DNA of 64,000 nucleotides. Origin: Trichoplax sp. H2 (lineage: Eukaryota; Placozoa; Uniplacotomia; Trichoplacea). The notes under the pieces were generated by a model that was not told the origin of the DNA, ran no database searches, and saw nothing but the letters and a program-made list of their open reading frames with translations. This document shows positions 1-12,289 of the stretch, piece after piece (the first letter of the stretch is position 1; each line of letters opens with the position of its first letter). The stretch is from the NCBI GenBank assembly GCA_003344405.1, contig NOWV01000270.1, positions 1 to 64,000 of the forward strand, in the 5' to 3' direction. Both the position numbers and the translations under genes were made by a program.

Positions 1-346
1 AAAATTTTCCTTTGCAGACCAACCATGAAACCCCTTGACATCAAATGGATGTCTGTAAATCTTTCGAAATTTTCCATTGCAAACCAGTCAGGAAATGCTC
101 TTGGACATTGCCCCGATTTCAGCAAATTACAGTAGTTACAAATATGTACGGTATCTCTTGATAAAGTAAAGGGTTGAAAATCCATACACTACAGTGGTAG
201 AAATTTTTCGCTCAAAGTTTTCCTTTGCAGACCAACCATGAAATTCCCTTGGACATCAAATGGATGTCTACAGTATAAATCTTTCGCGAAATTTTCCATT
301 GCAAACCAGTCAGGAAATGCTCTTGGACATTGCCCCAGATTTACAA
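1..346. repeat. Two direct copies of a ~125-bp unit
   Basis: Bases 1-121 and about 216-343 are close copies. Both hold the same order of phrases: TTTGCAGACCAACCATGAAA, then ATCAAATGGATGTCT, then CAAACCAGTCAGGAAATGCT and a TTGGACATTGCCCC end. The second copy carries small insertions. The array may extend left of the window. An open frame at 238-462 runs over the second copy but resembles no known protein. Confidence 0.8.
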
Positions 347-497
347 ACTCAATACTTGTTAATAGAGTACACTATCTACAATTGTATATTATAATCTGTC
401 CATACTCCTATACGTATAGAGAGAGAGATATACCGTATCACATCAATCTTTCATTGCAATAGCATTGGAAGGAATGGAACATTATTGGATACGACTA

Positions 498-770
498 AGG
501 CGCTTTGCTAATGTCCAATATCGTTATTGAGGCTGCAAGCAACTCCAGAATGAAGAAGTAGTCTAGCGCTTTTACTAATATCCAATATCGTTATTGATGC
601 TGCTAGCAACTCCAGAATGAATAGTAGTCAGTAGTCTGGCGCTTTTACTAATGTCCAATATTGTTATAGATGCTAGCAACTCCACAATGAATAAGTAGTC
701 TGGCGCTTTTACTAATGTCCAATATCGTTATTGATGCTGCTAGCAACTCCACAATGAATAGTAGTCAATA
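498..770. repeat. Four tandem copies of a ~63-74-bp unit
   Basis: The phrase GCGCTTTTACTAATGTCCAA, followed by ATCGTTATTGATGCTGCTAG, recurs with starts near 500, 566, 640 and 703, giving spacings of 66, 74 and 63 bp. Copies differ by point changes and small indels. No coding potential is seen; this is ordinary minisatellite DNA downstream of the TPR gene. Confidence 0.85.
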
Positions 771-1190
771 GTTGTCATCAAGAGTTAGATTGCATGAATA
801 CTAAACACTTGTCAGTAATCAATATTAATTTATTGCTAGTTTAACAGTGAAATTGAATTTACCTTTCTCAAGGTTTATTGAGTAAAATTTCCCTTGACAG
901 TGATTACGATTATCAGCCGCAGGTGTGGAGTAATCAATGGCGCTAATCCAATGGATCACTTTGCAAGGCAACATGGATATGATTGGGCCTCAAATTGTTG
1001 AATTAGCAAGCTATGAAATGAAATCAATCCATTCAAATAGTCATAATATCAATCCAGACTTATACTATGCCTGAAATTTCACTCTTACGGTTATCATAAT
1101 TACCAGGCTGTACATGAAATTAAAACAATTCTTACTACTTTAATTGCGATACTATCAAACTAGAACAGGGCGAATGACATTAATTTGCTG

Positions 1191-1512
1191 TCTCTTCCAC
1201 TGCAGTTTATTTTTCTACATTAAATACTTGAATACACTAAGACATCAATAAATAGGATAAAGTCATTAACAATCCTGTAATCATTCCATGCTACTATAGG
1301 TAGCATTGACAGGGAAGAGAATGGACCAATGTTGCTTGCTTGGCTCTCTTCACTCAATACCGCAGTTTATTTTCTACATTCAATACTTGAACACACTAAG
1401 ACATCAATAAATAGGATAAAGTCATTAACAATCCTGTAATCATTCCATGCTAGTATAGGTAGCACCAACAGGGAAGAGAATGGACTAATGTTGCTTGCTT
1501 GGCTCTCTTTCA
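1191..1512. repeat. Tandem duplication of ~160 bp overlapping the 3' end of a TPR gene
   Basis: About 1191-1346 and 1347-1512 are direct copies, sharing for example AGACATCAATAAATAGGATA and AATCCTGTAATCATTCCATG. The right copy overlaps the predicted last exon of the neighbouring TPR gene (minus strand, stop at 1485-1487). The left copy carries the same end of the reading frame, but the base triplet at the stop position is TGG rather than TAG. Confidence 0.85.
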
Positions 1513-3105
1513 ATTTCAATCGGTTTACAACTAGAATCGTCTCGTGATTGATTGGAACTTGTTTCTCCTGATGTATCTTCTTCAAAACAAAATAATAGGA
1601 ATATCGGTGTTAGAAGAGAGTAATACAATTCTCCAATTTTAATTACAAAATCATACACTCTTACCTAGTGGCGATATAAAATAACGTTCCAACACATTGG
1701 CTAAATCGTCAATGATATTCATGCCTATCAAAGCAACTTTACCATACCAAGATTTCTGGTACCAGAAAGTTTCTGCTATCCTACTTTTGGTTTGAGTAAC
1801 GCTAGGATGATCATCATCAAGTCTTTCCGATCGAATTTTCAAAGCCTCTTCAAATAAAGGAAGAGCTGTATCGTATTTACTTTGCATAAAATAGACATTC
1901 CCCATATTGTAATACGACGTAGCCACTTCCAGATGATAATCGCCAAACCTTTGCAGCTGAATCTTATGCGATTTTTGAAACATACCAAGGGCATCGTCAT
2001 ATTTACCTTGGGCATGATAGACATTGGCAATGTTGTTGTAGGCATTGACTACATGAGGATGTCTATCTCCAAGGACTTGCAGATAGATCTGCAGCGATTT
2101 TTCAAACATAGAAAGAGCTTCATCATTCTTGCCTTGATTATAATATACACTTGCTATGTTGTTATACGATGTTGCAACATCAGGATGATTTGCATCAAGC
2201 GCCTTCAATCTTATTTCAAGAGATTTTTTGTACATAGAAAGAGCATCATCATATTTCCTTTGATTTCTGTAGACAAGTCCAACGTTGTTATAGGAAGAAG
2301 CAACATCAGCATGATTATCGTGCAAAATCTCGAATCGAATGGCTAATGATTTTCGATACATTGAAAGAGCTTCGTCATATTTGCCTTGATTGTAACAGAC
2401 AGTTCCAATGTTATTATAGGAGTTTGCAACATCACCATGAGAATCGCCAAGTAGATGTAATCTAACCTTCAGTGATTTATGATACATGGAAAGTGCATCA
2501 TCATACTCAATTTGATTCAAATAGACAGAGCCCATGAGGTTATACGATGTAGCAACATCAAGATGATAAGTACCAAGAAATTGTAAGCGAAGGTTAAGCG
2601 ATTTTTCAAACATGGAAAGAGCTTCTTGATATTGACCTTGATTGTAATAGACATGCCCAATTTTATGGTAGGAATTGGCTACAGGTATATTTTCTTCTCC
2701 CAACTGATTCAATTTTATTTCAAGTGATTTCCTAAAGTCTTTTAATGCTGCTGTTATTTGACCTTGTAATCGTTTAATACTACCACGTCTATCGAGGCAG
2801 TCTGCGATTCTAACTTGGTCTTGCAGTTTACTCGCTAATTCTTGCGCTTGGATGCTAAAATCAGTAGCCTTAATTGCCTCACGTTGCCGTATATAAATCT
2901 CGCAAATATCAAGATAAATGTCGCATTGGAGTTGTTCTAATTCTGAAGTACTTTCCGCCGTCGGAATAAGCCCAATTTGTTCCAAGGCTTGCGTATAACA
3001 CGATAATGCTTGTTGGTAGTCACAAGTGTTACAATATTGCTGGCCAGTTTCATGTAGGCGATAAATTGGCTGAAACTTGCTGGATTTTAAAGGTTGGCTA
3101 GCCAT
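1485..3105 (-). CDS. Kinesin-light-chain-like TPR repeat protein, two exons
   Basis: Exon 1 (3105-1665) starts at an ATG and encodes an N-terminal helical region followed by about eight tetratricopeptide repeats with a strict 42-residue period (KLC/TPR_12 type). The recurring core is VANSYNNIGTVYYNQGKYDE followed by ALSMYRKSLEIRL. The frame would stop at 1651, but a good donor (AG|GTAAGA) lies just before that stop. Joining it in phase 1 to an acceptor at 1580 (TTTTGAAG) adds exon 2 (1579-1485), a 31-residue polar tail rich in Ser, Asp and Glu that ends at TAG. The total is 511 residues. TPR arrays bind other proteins; the partner is unknown. There is no signal peptide or membrane segment. 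The TPR exon is sure, the tail exon likely. It is paralogous to the gene at 16385-19208 and the relic at 26775-27225. Confidence 0.88.
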
Positions 3106-6100
3106 AAGTAATTTCTGTAGATATAAACGTTTCGAAAATCGGTACCATGGATAAAACGACGCTGGGTGCGAATGTTATAGTTAGGTGCCAACCATTAATT
3201 TTTAGGCGGTGTTGATCCTCTCGATTGCTTTTATTTTTGAATATTTTAGACTCTATATTGAAGGATGCTTAAGACAGCTCTTGCATGAGTTATTAAAGGA
3301 TGAAATAAGCTTAACATGGCGCCTAGACTATCAAAGTCTCCCGATAGGAATACAACAATGAGCGTTCATTTACCTTCAGGCAGGAAAGCATAAATTAGCA
3401 TAAATTAACATAAACGCATTGAATATTCTACCTACTTGTTGTAGGTAGAATTTATGATATATCATTGGATCCAAATTGAATTGCTGACACAGTAACTGCT
3501 TGTAATAAATGCGTCTTACAATAACTATCTTAGTCAAATGGTATTTTCTAAAAGGCTTTTATTGCAAGGTTTTAGGAATAGTAGAGCAACAATTGATTAT
3601 GACAAGAATCGAGTCTAAAATGGAAAGTATTCCGAGCTCAAAGCGAAGTGTAGTCTCTTCTTCTCGTGAGCTCATCTCTGCAGTTCTTATATACAGTCAG
3701 TTAAATCCATTGATGGCAACTTGATTCATCTACAATCAGACATAAGTCATCAAACAAAATACTTTTCTCTAATAACACATCATTACTTTCTACAGTTGAA
3801 ATCATTCTACTTAAGATGTCATTACTCTTCTATGAACGTCTAGCTGCTTTCTCTGAAGGGCATCTTAACAACGACAGTGTTTCTAGCTACCTAAATCTTG
3901 TACCATAATGAGTCAACTGGCTACGATTAGTCATCAACAATTTGTAATATAGTAGTTAGCAATCATCTAATATTACCTTCGCGATAATATCTATTCAAAG
4001 TAACCTAACTATATCAAATATAGCTATTCGTAGAATCAAATATGGGCGCATCATTACACTGCTTATGATAGCATTTCGTTTAAGTAGACAGTAAATAAAA
4101 TAATGAAAACATACGTGTGTATATCATCTAATATGGGTTATTTCAAGCCAGTAAAGTTCACTGTATGGCATTTTACTACCATAGTATTAGCGAATATGGA
4201 ATTGTCTAGCAGAAATTTCCAATCTACAGGAGATATAAAAGACGAAATAAATAATGCGAATTCTGTTTATTGTAAATAAAAGAGGGAATTTATGAAGGTC
4301 GATAACTTGTAGTAATTGCAAGCTGTATATATAGATAACTAAAAGACTTGAGTAATTATCCAGTCTCTGACTAGGGTCTCTAGTTAGTACTGCAAATGAA
4401 TTCGATTTAAGCTTTATTCGACTAAATATCAACTCCCTTCGATCGACTAAATAATTGTGACTGAAAATTGTAGCGGGTACAATGGTTTCTTTACATGCAA
4501 TAACATCAATCTATAACATAGATTGCAGGCAAACTCCAATTTTTTATTTTTTTTATTTTTCATAAAATTTAGTCACCCGTTAGAACGGTTACTATTTGCC
4601 TTATTTTCAAATTTTTTTATAAGTCCTAAAAACTAGCTACGGGTAAATTAGCTTTTATTGCATATTATTTAAAAAATCGACGTAGATCGGTGGGAGTATA
4701 GAATACGACTAGAAGTATCACTTCTTGTCATCTATTCCTCCATTTTCTATCTCTGTTAACATCTTTCCATCCTTCTCATATAGCTATGCTACCGTATTTA
4801 CTTCAATATCATGAATATTTATCCTGAAATAGCAGGTCCGATACTTCTATATTGTCTAAATTTCAAGGCTAACATAAATTATAATATCTCATACTAATCA
4901 CGCCTAGATTTATTCACTAACACAAGTATGATAAAAAATGTCATATTCTCTGCTCTCTCTATAATTATATACAATCAGTTATCGCTACTACTTTTTCCAT
5001 GATCGCTTCATTGTCAAAAATGAACAAGTTGACTCGATAATTAATCTATGGAGGCAAAACGTATAGACGCCATCTTCAATCAGTAGTAACTAAAATATAC
5101 ACTAATTTTACATCACCTACTGCTTCTTCATACTAGTGCTTGCAAAGCATATAACTGTTGCAGTTTGAAATACTAAACAAGTTAATCATCGGCCGACTTC
5201 GAGGTAGACTACTATGTCTTCTATCACGGAATGAAATAACCCTTTCCGGTCACGTTTCATAAAAGGTTTCATGTCGATAGATCCATTTTGGATTCTTTTT
5301 CTTTGGATTTCGTTTATTATAATAGGATATCGCAAGTATTTGAGTCATGCTGTAAGCAAATACTGCGAGAGGATAAGTCAGATAATGGACAAAAGTTTAT
5401 TTTACTGGTAGCAAACCTTTAAATAAGAGCGTAGGTATATGAACAGCAGATTAGTTATTTTGATGTTATTAACTGCCAACAATTCCATTGCTGATACAAT
5501 AATGTTGTGTATCTCTGTATTTCTTTCTTACGTTCTTGCTCTGTTTTTGCCGATATTAAAATAATCTTTAATTAACTGTCTAATCTAGTGGATTGGATTA
5601 TTATGTAATTCATTCATTAGAAAAACTGAATGACGGTGGAATTTTCTTGTTGTTGTTTCTGGCGTAAAAGCATTCGTTATTTAATGGTAGGCTCTTTGCA
5701 GAATTGCAACGTTAGCCACATGTCAAGATTTAATATTATCTTTTTCATTAGAGTAGTCAATAAAGGGAAATTATTGATCCCGTGAAATTTTGTGAAGCCA
5801 CGGTTAAATAGTAATGGTAGCCAATTATATCTATATATGAAAGACCGCAACATTGCTATACGAATAATTATTATAACTATGGTTTTCTGTCATAAAATAT
5901 AAACAATTCGCAGCCTAATGAACAAAGTATAAAAGAAAAGAATGCTTATTAGGCAAGTTCTGCTCAAAGTGTGAAAGATCCTTATTGCTATACAGTTGTG
6001 ATATAATTAATCAGGGATTTTCAAAGTTTATAAGAAATTAGAAATTTATTAGATCTTTCGCACAAGATGCTTTGCACGTCTCTACTCGAATTGGATGAAA

Positions 6101-6871
6101 TTTATTTTAAATGATCAATAAATCTTCTACGTGCACAAATCCTTCAATTAAGTAAGATAGAAGCAAGCACCCATGGCACACCGGTATAGAATGAGGATAC
6201 TAATCTACGATTCATTGTGAAAGCTATTCTTGAGGCCCACAGTTTTCTAATTTCTTTTAAAACTATTTATCCTCTATGTTTAAATTTGGCAATAGAGCTA
6301 TATATTTTATTATTATTCTTCCTAAAAGCTTTAGTCTAAATGTTAATTAGTTTTTCGGGCTACTATAGCCGGATCACTGATTTATTCATGGACGATAGCA
6401 ATTTTAAATAATTGTAAAATATTCTTTCATCAGTCATAGAAAGCCAAAAATTTGTGAATTTTTTGTTATCAATAATGGTTCCTAATGTACAGGTCTTGTC
6501 TTTCTCTATCTTTTCTTTAATAACCACGATATTATGTATAATCATTAAATATACTTAATGTAATATACTTTCCTTCGAAGTTTTATATCGAAATTTGATA
6601 TGGTTGAACTTTAATCACTATTATTGTTAAAATTGAAAAATTCATTTCTATACTGTATGAGAGAAAACACTAAATAATAACGTCGTTAATTGAAAAATTT
6701 TATTATCTCACCATAAGATCAATTCTACCTATCGTATTGGCATCACTAGCAATAATTATTCTTGTCATTAGAGTAAATTTGTTTAGTCTATTCCAAATAA
6801 CTTATCCATGGCAAAAGAAGGGGAAAAAATAGCCTTAAATCATAGGCAGGAATTACTTTAAAATTAAATGT
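3106..6871. other. Gene-poor AT-rich spacer
   Basis: No spliced or unspliced reading frame with recognisable protein similarity was found on either strand. It holds the upstream region of the TPR gene (3106 onward) and the 3' flank of the carnitine acyltransferase gene, which ends at 6872. The open frames inside (3509-3724, 4187-4432, 6363-6545) are short, low in complexity and unlike any family known to me. Confidence 0.6.
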
Positions 6872-9800
6872 TTACTTATTTCCATTGACTAATTGCGTTG
6901 CCATTTCGCGATATTGGCCAAAGAATTGTCGTAATTTATCAAGATATATTTTAGCATCATTTTTAGGGTAGCTTTTAAATGTAGAACAAGAAATATTCAA
7001 TTTATGAGGTTGAATATTATAACATATTCCAAAACCATGAAGGCATGCTGGAGCAAAGTTTGAATTGGAAAGATCCGCTAGTGATACCTACAATTTCAAT
7101 GGAATGGAACTTTTTAACAAATATTCAAGTCGATATAGACTACTCACCCAAGACATTTTTAATATCTTGGCTAGATAATAACTTTGTAGAAGAAATAGAC
7201 GAAAAGTTACCTGACTAGTCGAAATTTCGTATTGGTTAAGCCTTTGAAAAGAAAAATCCTTAAAAAACTTCGGTTCTGGCAATCCTTTCTCCAATGCTGC
7301 TATCTTCAAGCCGAACAAATGTCTATCGAAGCCTTGGCCTATAAAGGCCTTTATATTAAACGATAATATTAGAGTTAGACTTCAATATTTCGGTTAAAAT
7401 GATCTAAATTAAAATGCCATCAAATATTTAAATAAGTCCCAACTAACTTCTCTAGCCAGTTTATTATGAGCCTTTGTAGCTTCAACAAACGCCGCTAACT
7501 TTTCGCTATCCTAGTTATCATCAATTATACGATAAATCCTCAAAAATTCTTGCTTCGATTGCTTTTCAAATCAACTCATCTTGATGAAAATTACTGTAGC
7601 GATAAAACTTGATCAAACTTAGTATTTATTGTATCTATCCAACCGTTGCTTCAGAACTTGTCCAAATTTGGCATAATTCTTTGGATTTTGATGTTGCAGA
7701 ACGAATATTTTCGGTTCTGCCATGGGCGAAAAGCCTTAAAGTACAACTTTCGTATTGATTTGCAAATTCATTTTTTAGCCTGAATCGATTCAATATCTTC
7801 CGTTAAAAAAAAAGAATCACATATCCATGATCTAATTACTGTGTAGAACTATAGCTGCCAAATTTTATGTAGGATTCAAATTGAGGATAAATATATTTTT
7901 AGGATGACCAAATTACTATGCAAAATAGTGAGTGATTGTAAAATTTCATAAAGGGTTCTAGTTGTGGATAAATTTATTTTTATAGATTGAATTTAGTTAC
8001 CGTACTTACATGTAGTAAACCAACTGAAAAGCAGTTTGCAGAAAGCTATCCGGGCTCATTTTTTGAGTTTTGATAAACTCTTTACCATATTCGCAGAATA
8101 CTATACTCCGTGATAAAACGTTATCCACAGCTCTATATGTGATTAACGTCGAAAAAGTAACCTGAATTAGGTGATTAATTCACACTTGTAAATCAAATCT
8201 TGAACATGGCTAATTGCAATAAAGAGCATGTCAAACTTGTCGAAAACTTCTGCTGTTTCCCGTATATCCTTGACTATATCTTCAGACAGATTCCATTCGA
8301 TTTTCTGAGGTGGCGGGACTTCATTTAGATATTCTTCAGATACTTCTTCATCAATTTTGAAATTGGAGCTATTGCGTTCATTTTGTAAATAACAGCAATG
8401 AAAGAAATAGACAAGTTAGCGACATCAATATCCATAACATAGAGAAGTTTAGCTCCAGCATGAACGTTAAATGAATTCATTTATTCAAGATCTAATTGGT
8501 AAATTAGGCTTGTATTTCATTTCCTGATAAGTTCTTATATTGAAATCAAAGGTGCATAAATTTAAATGTAGTCTGCTTGCATTTTCTATGTAGTTTAATG
8601 GCAGAGACAATCAATTGGCGATTATTATCTACTACATCTTACATTCCTTGGTCAAGGTAGATATTGCAATGAAATGTTGGCGCTCCATCCATGTAGCTAT
8701 GCTCGCCTAACATACCATAATATCCATAGCCCCCAAGGTAATAGGTAATCCCTTTATCATTCCATCGATTAGCAGCACTATATTTGGCGCCGAAGCCATG
8801 TAAGCCTGCTGCCGTACATAATGAATACTTTTTATCAAGATAGTCTGCATGATCGGGGCCAACAGGAATCTCCGGTAAATTGCGTTCTAAGCTTAAAACT
8901 GAAATTCCACGAAGAATTGTCCGAATTGATTTCTTATTTTGTGGATCTAGTGGGTAAAATAACACATTAGTTTTCAAATCGGATGAAATTGGTTTATTAG
9001 CATAAGCAAAACGCACTTAATACCTTTGAGCAAAAGTTCATAAATATCAGCCCATTTTGCACGCTCTGCAGTTGTCAATATACCGATAGGTTCGGATTCT
9101 TCAGCAGACATTTCTATTAATCTTTTAACTTGCTTTCTCATTTCAGCGAACGAAATGAGTTTATCGTCCTTGATGGTTTCAACGGCGAAAAACTATTTCC
9201 CCATAAAATAATTCGATATTGAAAATTACTTTGTTTTAGCTCCTCGATCTCATCAATTAAATAAGTATCGCAATACTATATCTATTAGTAACATCAAGAA
9301 GATTTTCTACACAAATATAATCCTTCGTGCAAGCAGGGTCAATATGTTGGTAAAAGTAAGTATGACATTCTTTTGCTATTAATTGCCTTAACAATATAAA
9401 ACATATCTACTTGATCAAGCGAATGATAGCCTTAGGACAAAATTAGATTGAGCCTTGAGCATTACCCGATTATTATGAGAAATGATAATGTGTTTAGAAA
9501 TACTTTCATCTCCAACATTTTGAAATTCAAAATCATCCATATCTTGCTTAGGAATTCTTCCACCGGCATACATGTATAATTTTTGCATCATGCATAACGG
9601 CTTACCCGCAACAAGCTCTGGTTCCAAAGTTTCACTAGTACAGAAATAAAATGGCATGATCAACTTGATTATCTATATCATGGATATGTCTGACATTCTT
9701 AACCAAGCCGAGTAAGCTCGTTTTCTTACGTATAGATTTTCCAATAGTACTCAGATATTTTCAGAGCGAATTTAGCGGCAAGGCTATTGGTGTATGGAAA

Positions 9801-11789
9801 GAAGCAGAAAAATAAAATTCTTCAAATTAAGTATTAAAAATAACTGTAGACAAAGTTAGCTATCTATAGCATTGATTATTCCTACGCTACTTTAGATAAT
9901 ATTTGCAAAGCTAATTTAGTCAGCATAACCGTTATCGTACCAGCAACTTACTCTATATATTCATCTTCCGTTGCAGCAGGCCCATAACCGATGACCATAG
10001 AACCAGAAGAATTAAAAATAATAGATTTTCTTTCCTTTAAGTAAACGTACTTGGTCCACCAGTCGGTTAACTAGTGCAATTATAGACGCATTCCAACAAA
10101 AATATTAGACATGAATGACATTGACAGTTACTCTCTTAAATGTGTATCAATTAAAACTAATATCAAACTTCAAAATAAATAATTGCTTATCCGTTGATTT
10201 TAAGAAGCTGCTCTCAGATACAGTATATTAAATATTACGCGTATGTTCAAGATTCAAGAATGGACGAATGAAATTAATGGAATGCTTCATTGATGATAGG
10301 GCTTTGCCTAGAGAGTAGATTACTATCAAATTTTCAGACTCGAATAAACTAGATATCATCATTCTTGTTCGAATCTGGAGTACTATAAAATCGACATAAC
10401 TGGTTTACTGGTATTTAGCAATATGTATCAAGGCAAGATATGGACAAGATGTCATATGCATTATCAAGAATAGAGAAATGAAATTGCTCTGATACTTTAT
10501 GGAAAATAGTGCTTTCTAAACATGTCTATCGAGGTAAATTAATGACAAGGTGTTACCTCATAGAGAGGGGTAGTCAATACGAGTTATAAATATCTTCAAT
10601 GGCCACATGCAATCTTTGCTAGTTAAAATAATAGTGTTGTCAGGGAACGACCTTATGGGATATTTCAGTGATGATCTAAATATAAAGTATTGCTATTCGC
10701 TATATTTAATAGAACTAAATACCATTCGATAGGGGATAATATTAACTTGAAAGAATGGAGGAATAGTATAATCAAATTGACTGAATGTTTCGTTTAAGAT
10801 CGCACTTTGCCTAGAGAGTAGGTAACTATGAAGATTCTAGGTTTGAATAAGCTTGGCCATTTTATTTTTGTTCCAACCTGAAGCACTATAAAGTATGGCC
10901 ATTAAGGTAAATTAACGACAAGATATTACCTCATAGAGAGGGTTAGTAAAAGCGAGTCATAAATATCTTCCATAAGCATACGAAATCTTTCTTCAGCTAA
11001 AATAAAAGCATCATCAGGAAATGATGGTATAGGATATTTCAGTGATGGTAAAAATGTAAAGTACTTCTACTCGATATATTTAGTAATGCAGCTAAATACC
11101 ATATGATAGGGATAAAATGAATTTGAAATTATGTACACCATTTTAAAATAAAAAGAATGTGGCGTATGGTAGAGTTATTCAACTCAATCAATTGCATTAA
11201 ACATTGACATCATTCTGTAATACTGCTATGAAATATTACTAATTAAACGAATTCCATTTACTGTAGACTTTTGCTAAATGTAAAGATTAATTGATGTCTA
11301 CACGGCGTAATTACAGTAAAAATCAACCCAATACATTTAGTTTGAGTGGATGGAATATTCAATTTTAACTTGGAAACAACGACTTGTCTATTGCAAAATA
11401 AGAGTATCAACTATTTTTTGACTAACGCGTCCTAGAGGTTATTTATGTAAAATAATAGGTTTAAAGATCAAAACTAATTTCTGCCAGTACTTCTATACTA
11501 GCATGGATTACTATAGTACTGTAATAATCCACCATGCACTACTTATATCAATGCCGATATTCACCCAGTTCTCAGAAGATTTGAACTTTCCCAAAATATA
11601 TTGCTGTAATTGCTCTGCAAGTCCATCTTGCTGAACAAATTCGCTGACTTCAGCTAGCGTTTTTGCATACTGCTCATCATCAACTAAAGGGCGAACAGCA
11701 GCCAGATATTTCTGGAAGGTATCCTGTAATTTTGGCACTGGAAGCTTTGGTAAACTGCTCTGGTAATGAAATGTGCTTAGAGATGCCAT
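6872..11789 (-). CDS. Carnitine O-acyltransferase (CRAT/CAT-like), 12 exons
   Basis: The gene transfers short or medium acyl groups between CoA and carnitine. Exons (minus strand): 11789-11565, 10070-9952, 9783-9730, 9634-9466, 9192-9024, 8946-8643, 8368-8184, 8100-8010, 7779-7644, 7510-7448, 7348-7211, 7087-6872 (stop at 6872-6874). All junctions keep frame and give 622 residues, close to human CRAT. Landmarks: SSLPKLPVP near the start, ENW-LTDWW across the first splice, GKPLCM, the catalytic His in GEHSYMDGAP (about residue 328), YESCTLRLF, GRTENIRSAT, the STSQ motif (548-551) and FGICYN. Exon 1 is also open upstream to 11825 without an ATG, so I start at ATG 11789; a targeting sequence could lie on an unseen 5' exon. 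There is no AKL-type C-terminus. The exon 7/8 junction (8184/8100) is the least certain. CROT-like activity is the main alternative. Confidence 0.92.
10256..11115. repeat. Diverged ~497-bp direct repeat in acyltransferase intron 1
   Basis: The 1.5-kb first intron (10071-11564) holds two diverged copies starting near 10256 (GAATGGACGAATGAAATTAA) and 10753 (GAATGGAGGAATAG). Shared phrases in the same order include TTTGCCTAGAGAGTAG, ACCTCATAGAGAGG and GGATATTTCAGTGATG. The second copy is shortened in the middle. No coding potential is seen. Confidence 0.7.
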
Positions 11790-12289
11790 GTCAGCCAAGT
11801 TTGTAAAATACTTTGTTTCTTGCAATAGCGGTTAAATCAAGTTTTGGAATTTAATTTTATGAAAATCCAAGCGAAATGTTACACGAGGAGAGAGAAATTT
11901 CCTGTTGTTATTCTTATGCCGTATGTAAGAATCACGTTATATGAGCATTACTATCCAATCACTACCTTATTATAGTTACTGAGCAGTAGACAACTTCTAC
12001 TAAAACTACTAAAGATCCTGCTATGATGGGATATTTTTTCACCTTTGATCTCCGATTACTCAATAGATCAGCTTGATATGCCCCCTTACTAAGCGTATTT
12101 GCATATTAACAAAATTTTAGATCAATAACCTCATCATGACATTACGATAACTTAATAGATAGTAAATAAGCTGATAAAATACATTTAATAGAAGAACACT
12201 AACAGTATGCTCAGATTTGAATTATTCATCATAAAAGCATACGAGATACAAATTTAGGAAATCGTATGATCGATTCTACTCTCCTAATC
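11790..12289. other. Upstream region of the acyltransferase gene
   Basis: AT-rich sequence holding the presumed promoter or 5' untranslated exon of the carnitine acyltransferase gene. No core promoter element is convincing by eye and no gene was recognised. Confidence 0.4.

Noticed and set aside
1882-2346. Plus-strand open frame of 154 codons
   Set aside because: It is the exact antisense of the TPR exon; its periodicity mirrors the 126-nt TPR period.
9193-9465. Open minus-strand frame inside the acyltransferase (ECHTYFYQHIDPACTKDY)
   Set aside because: It lies in the 273-bp intron between two exons whose joint (HNNR then FFAVETI) matches the family without an insert; including it adds unmatched residues and breaks downstream phase.
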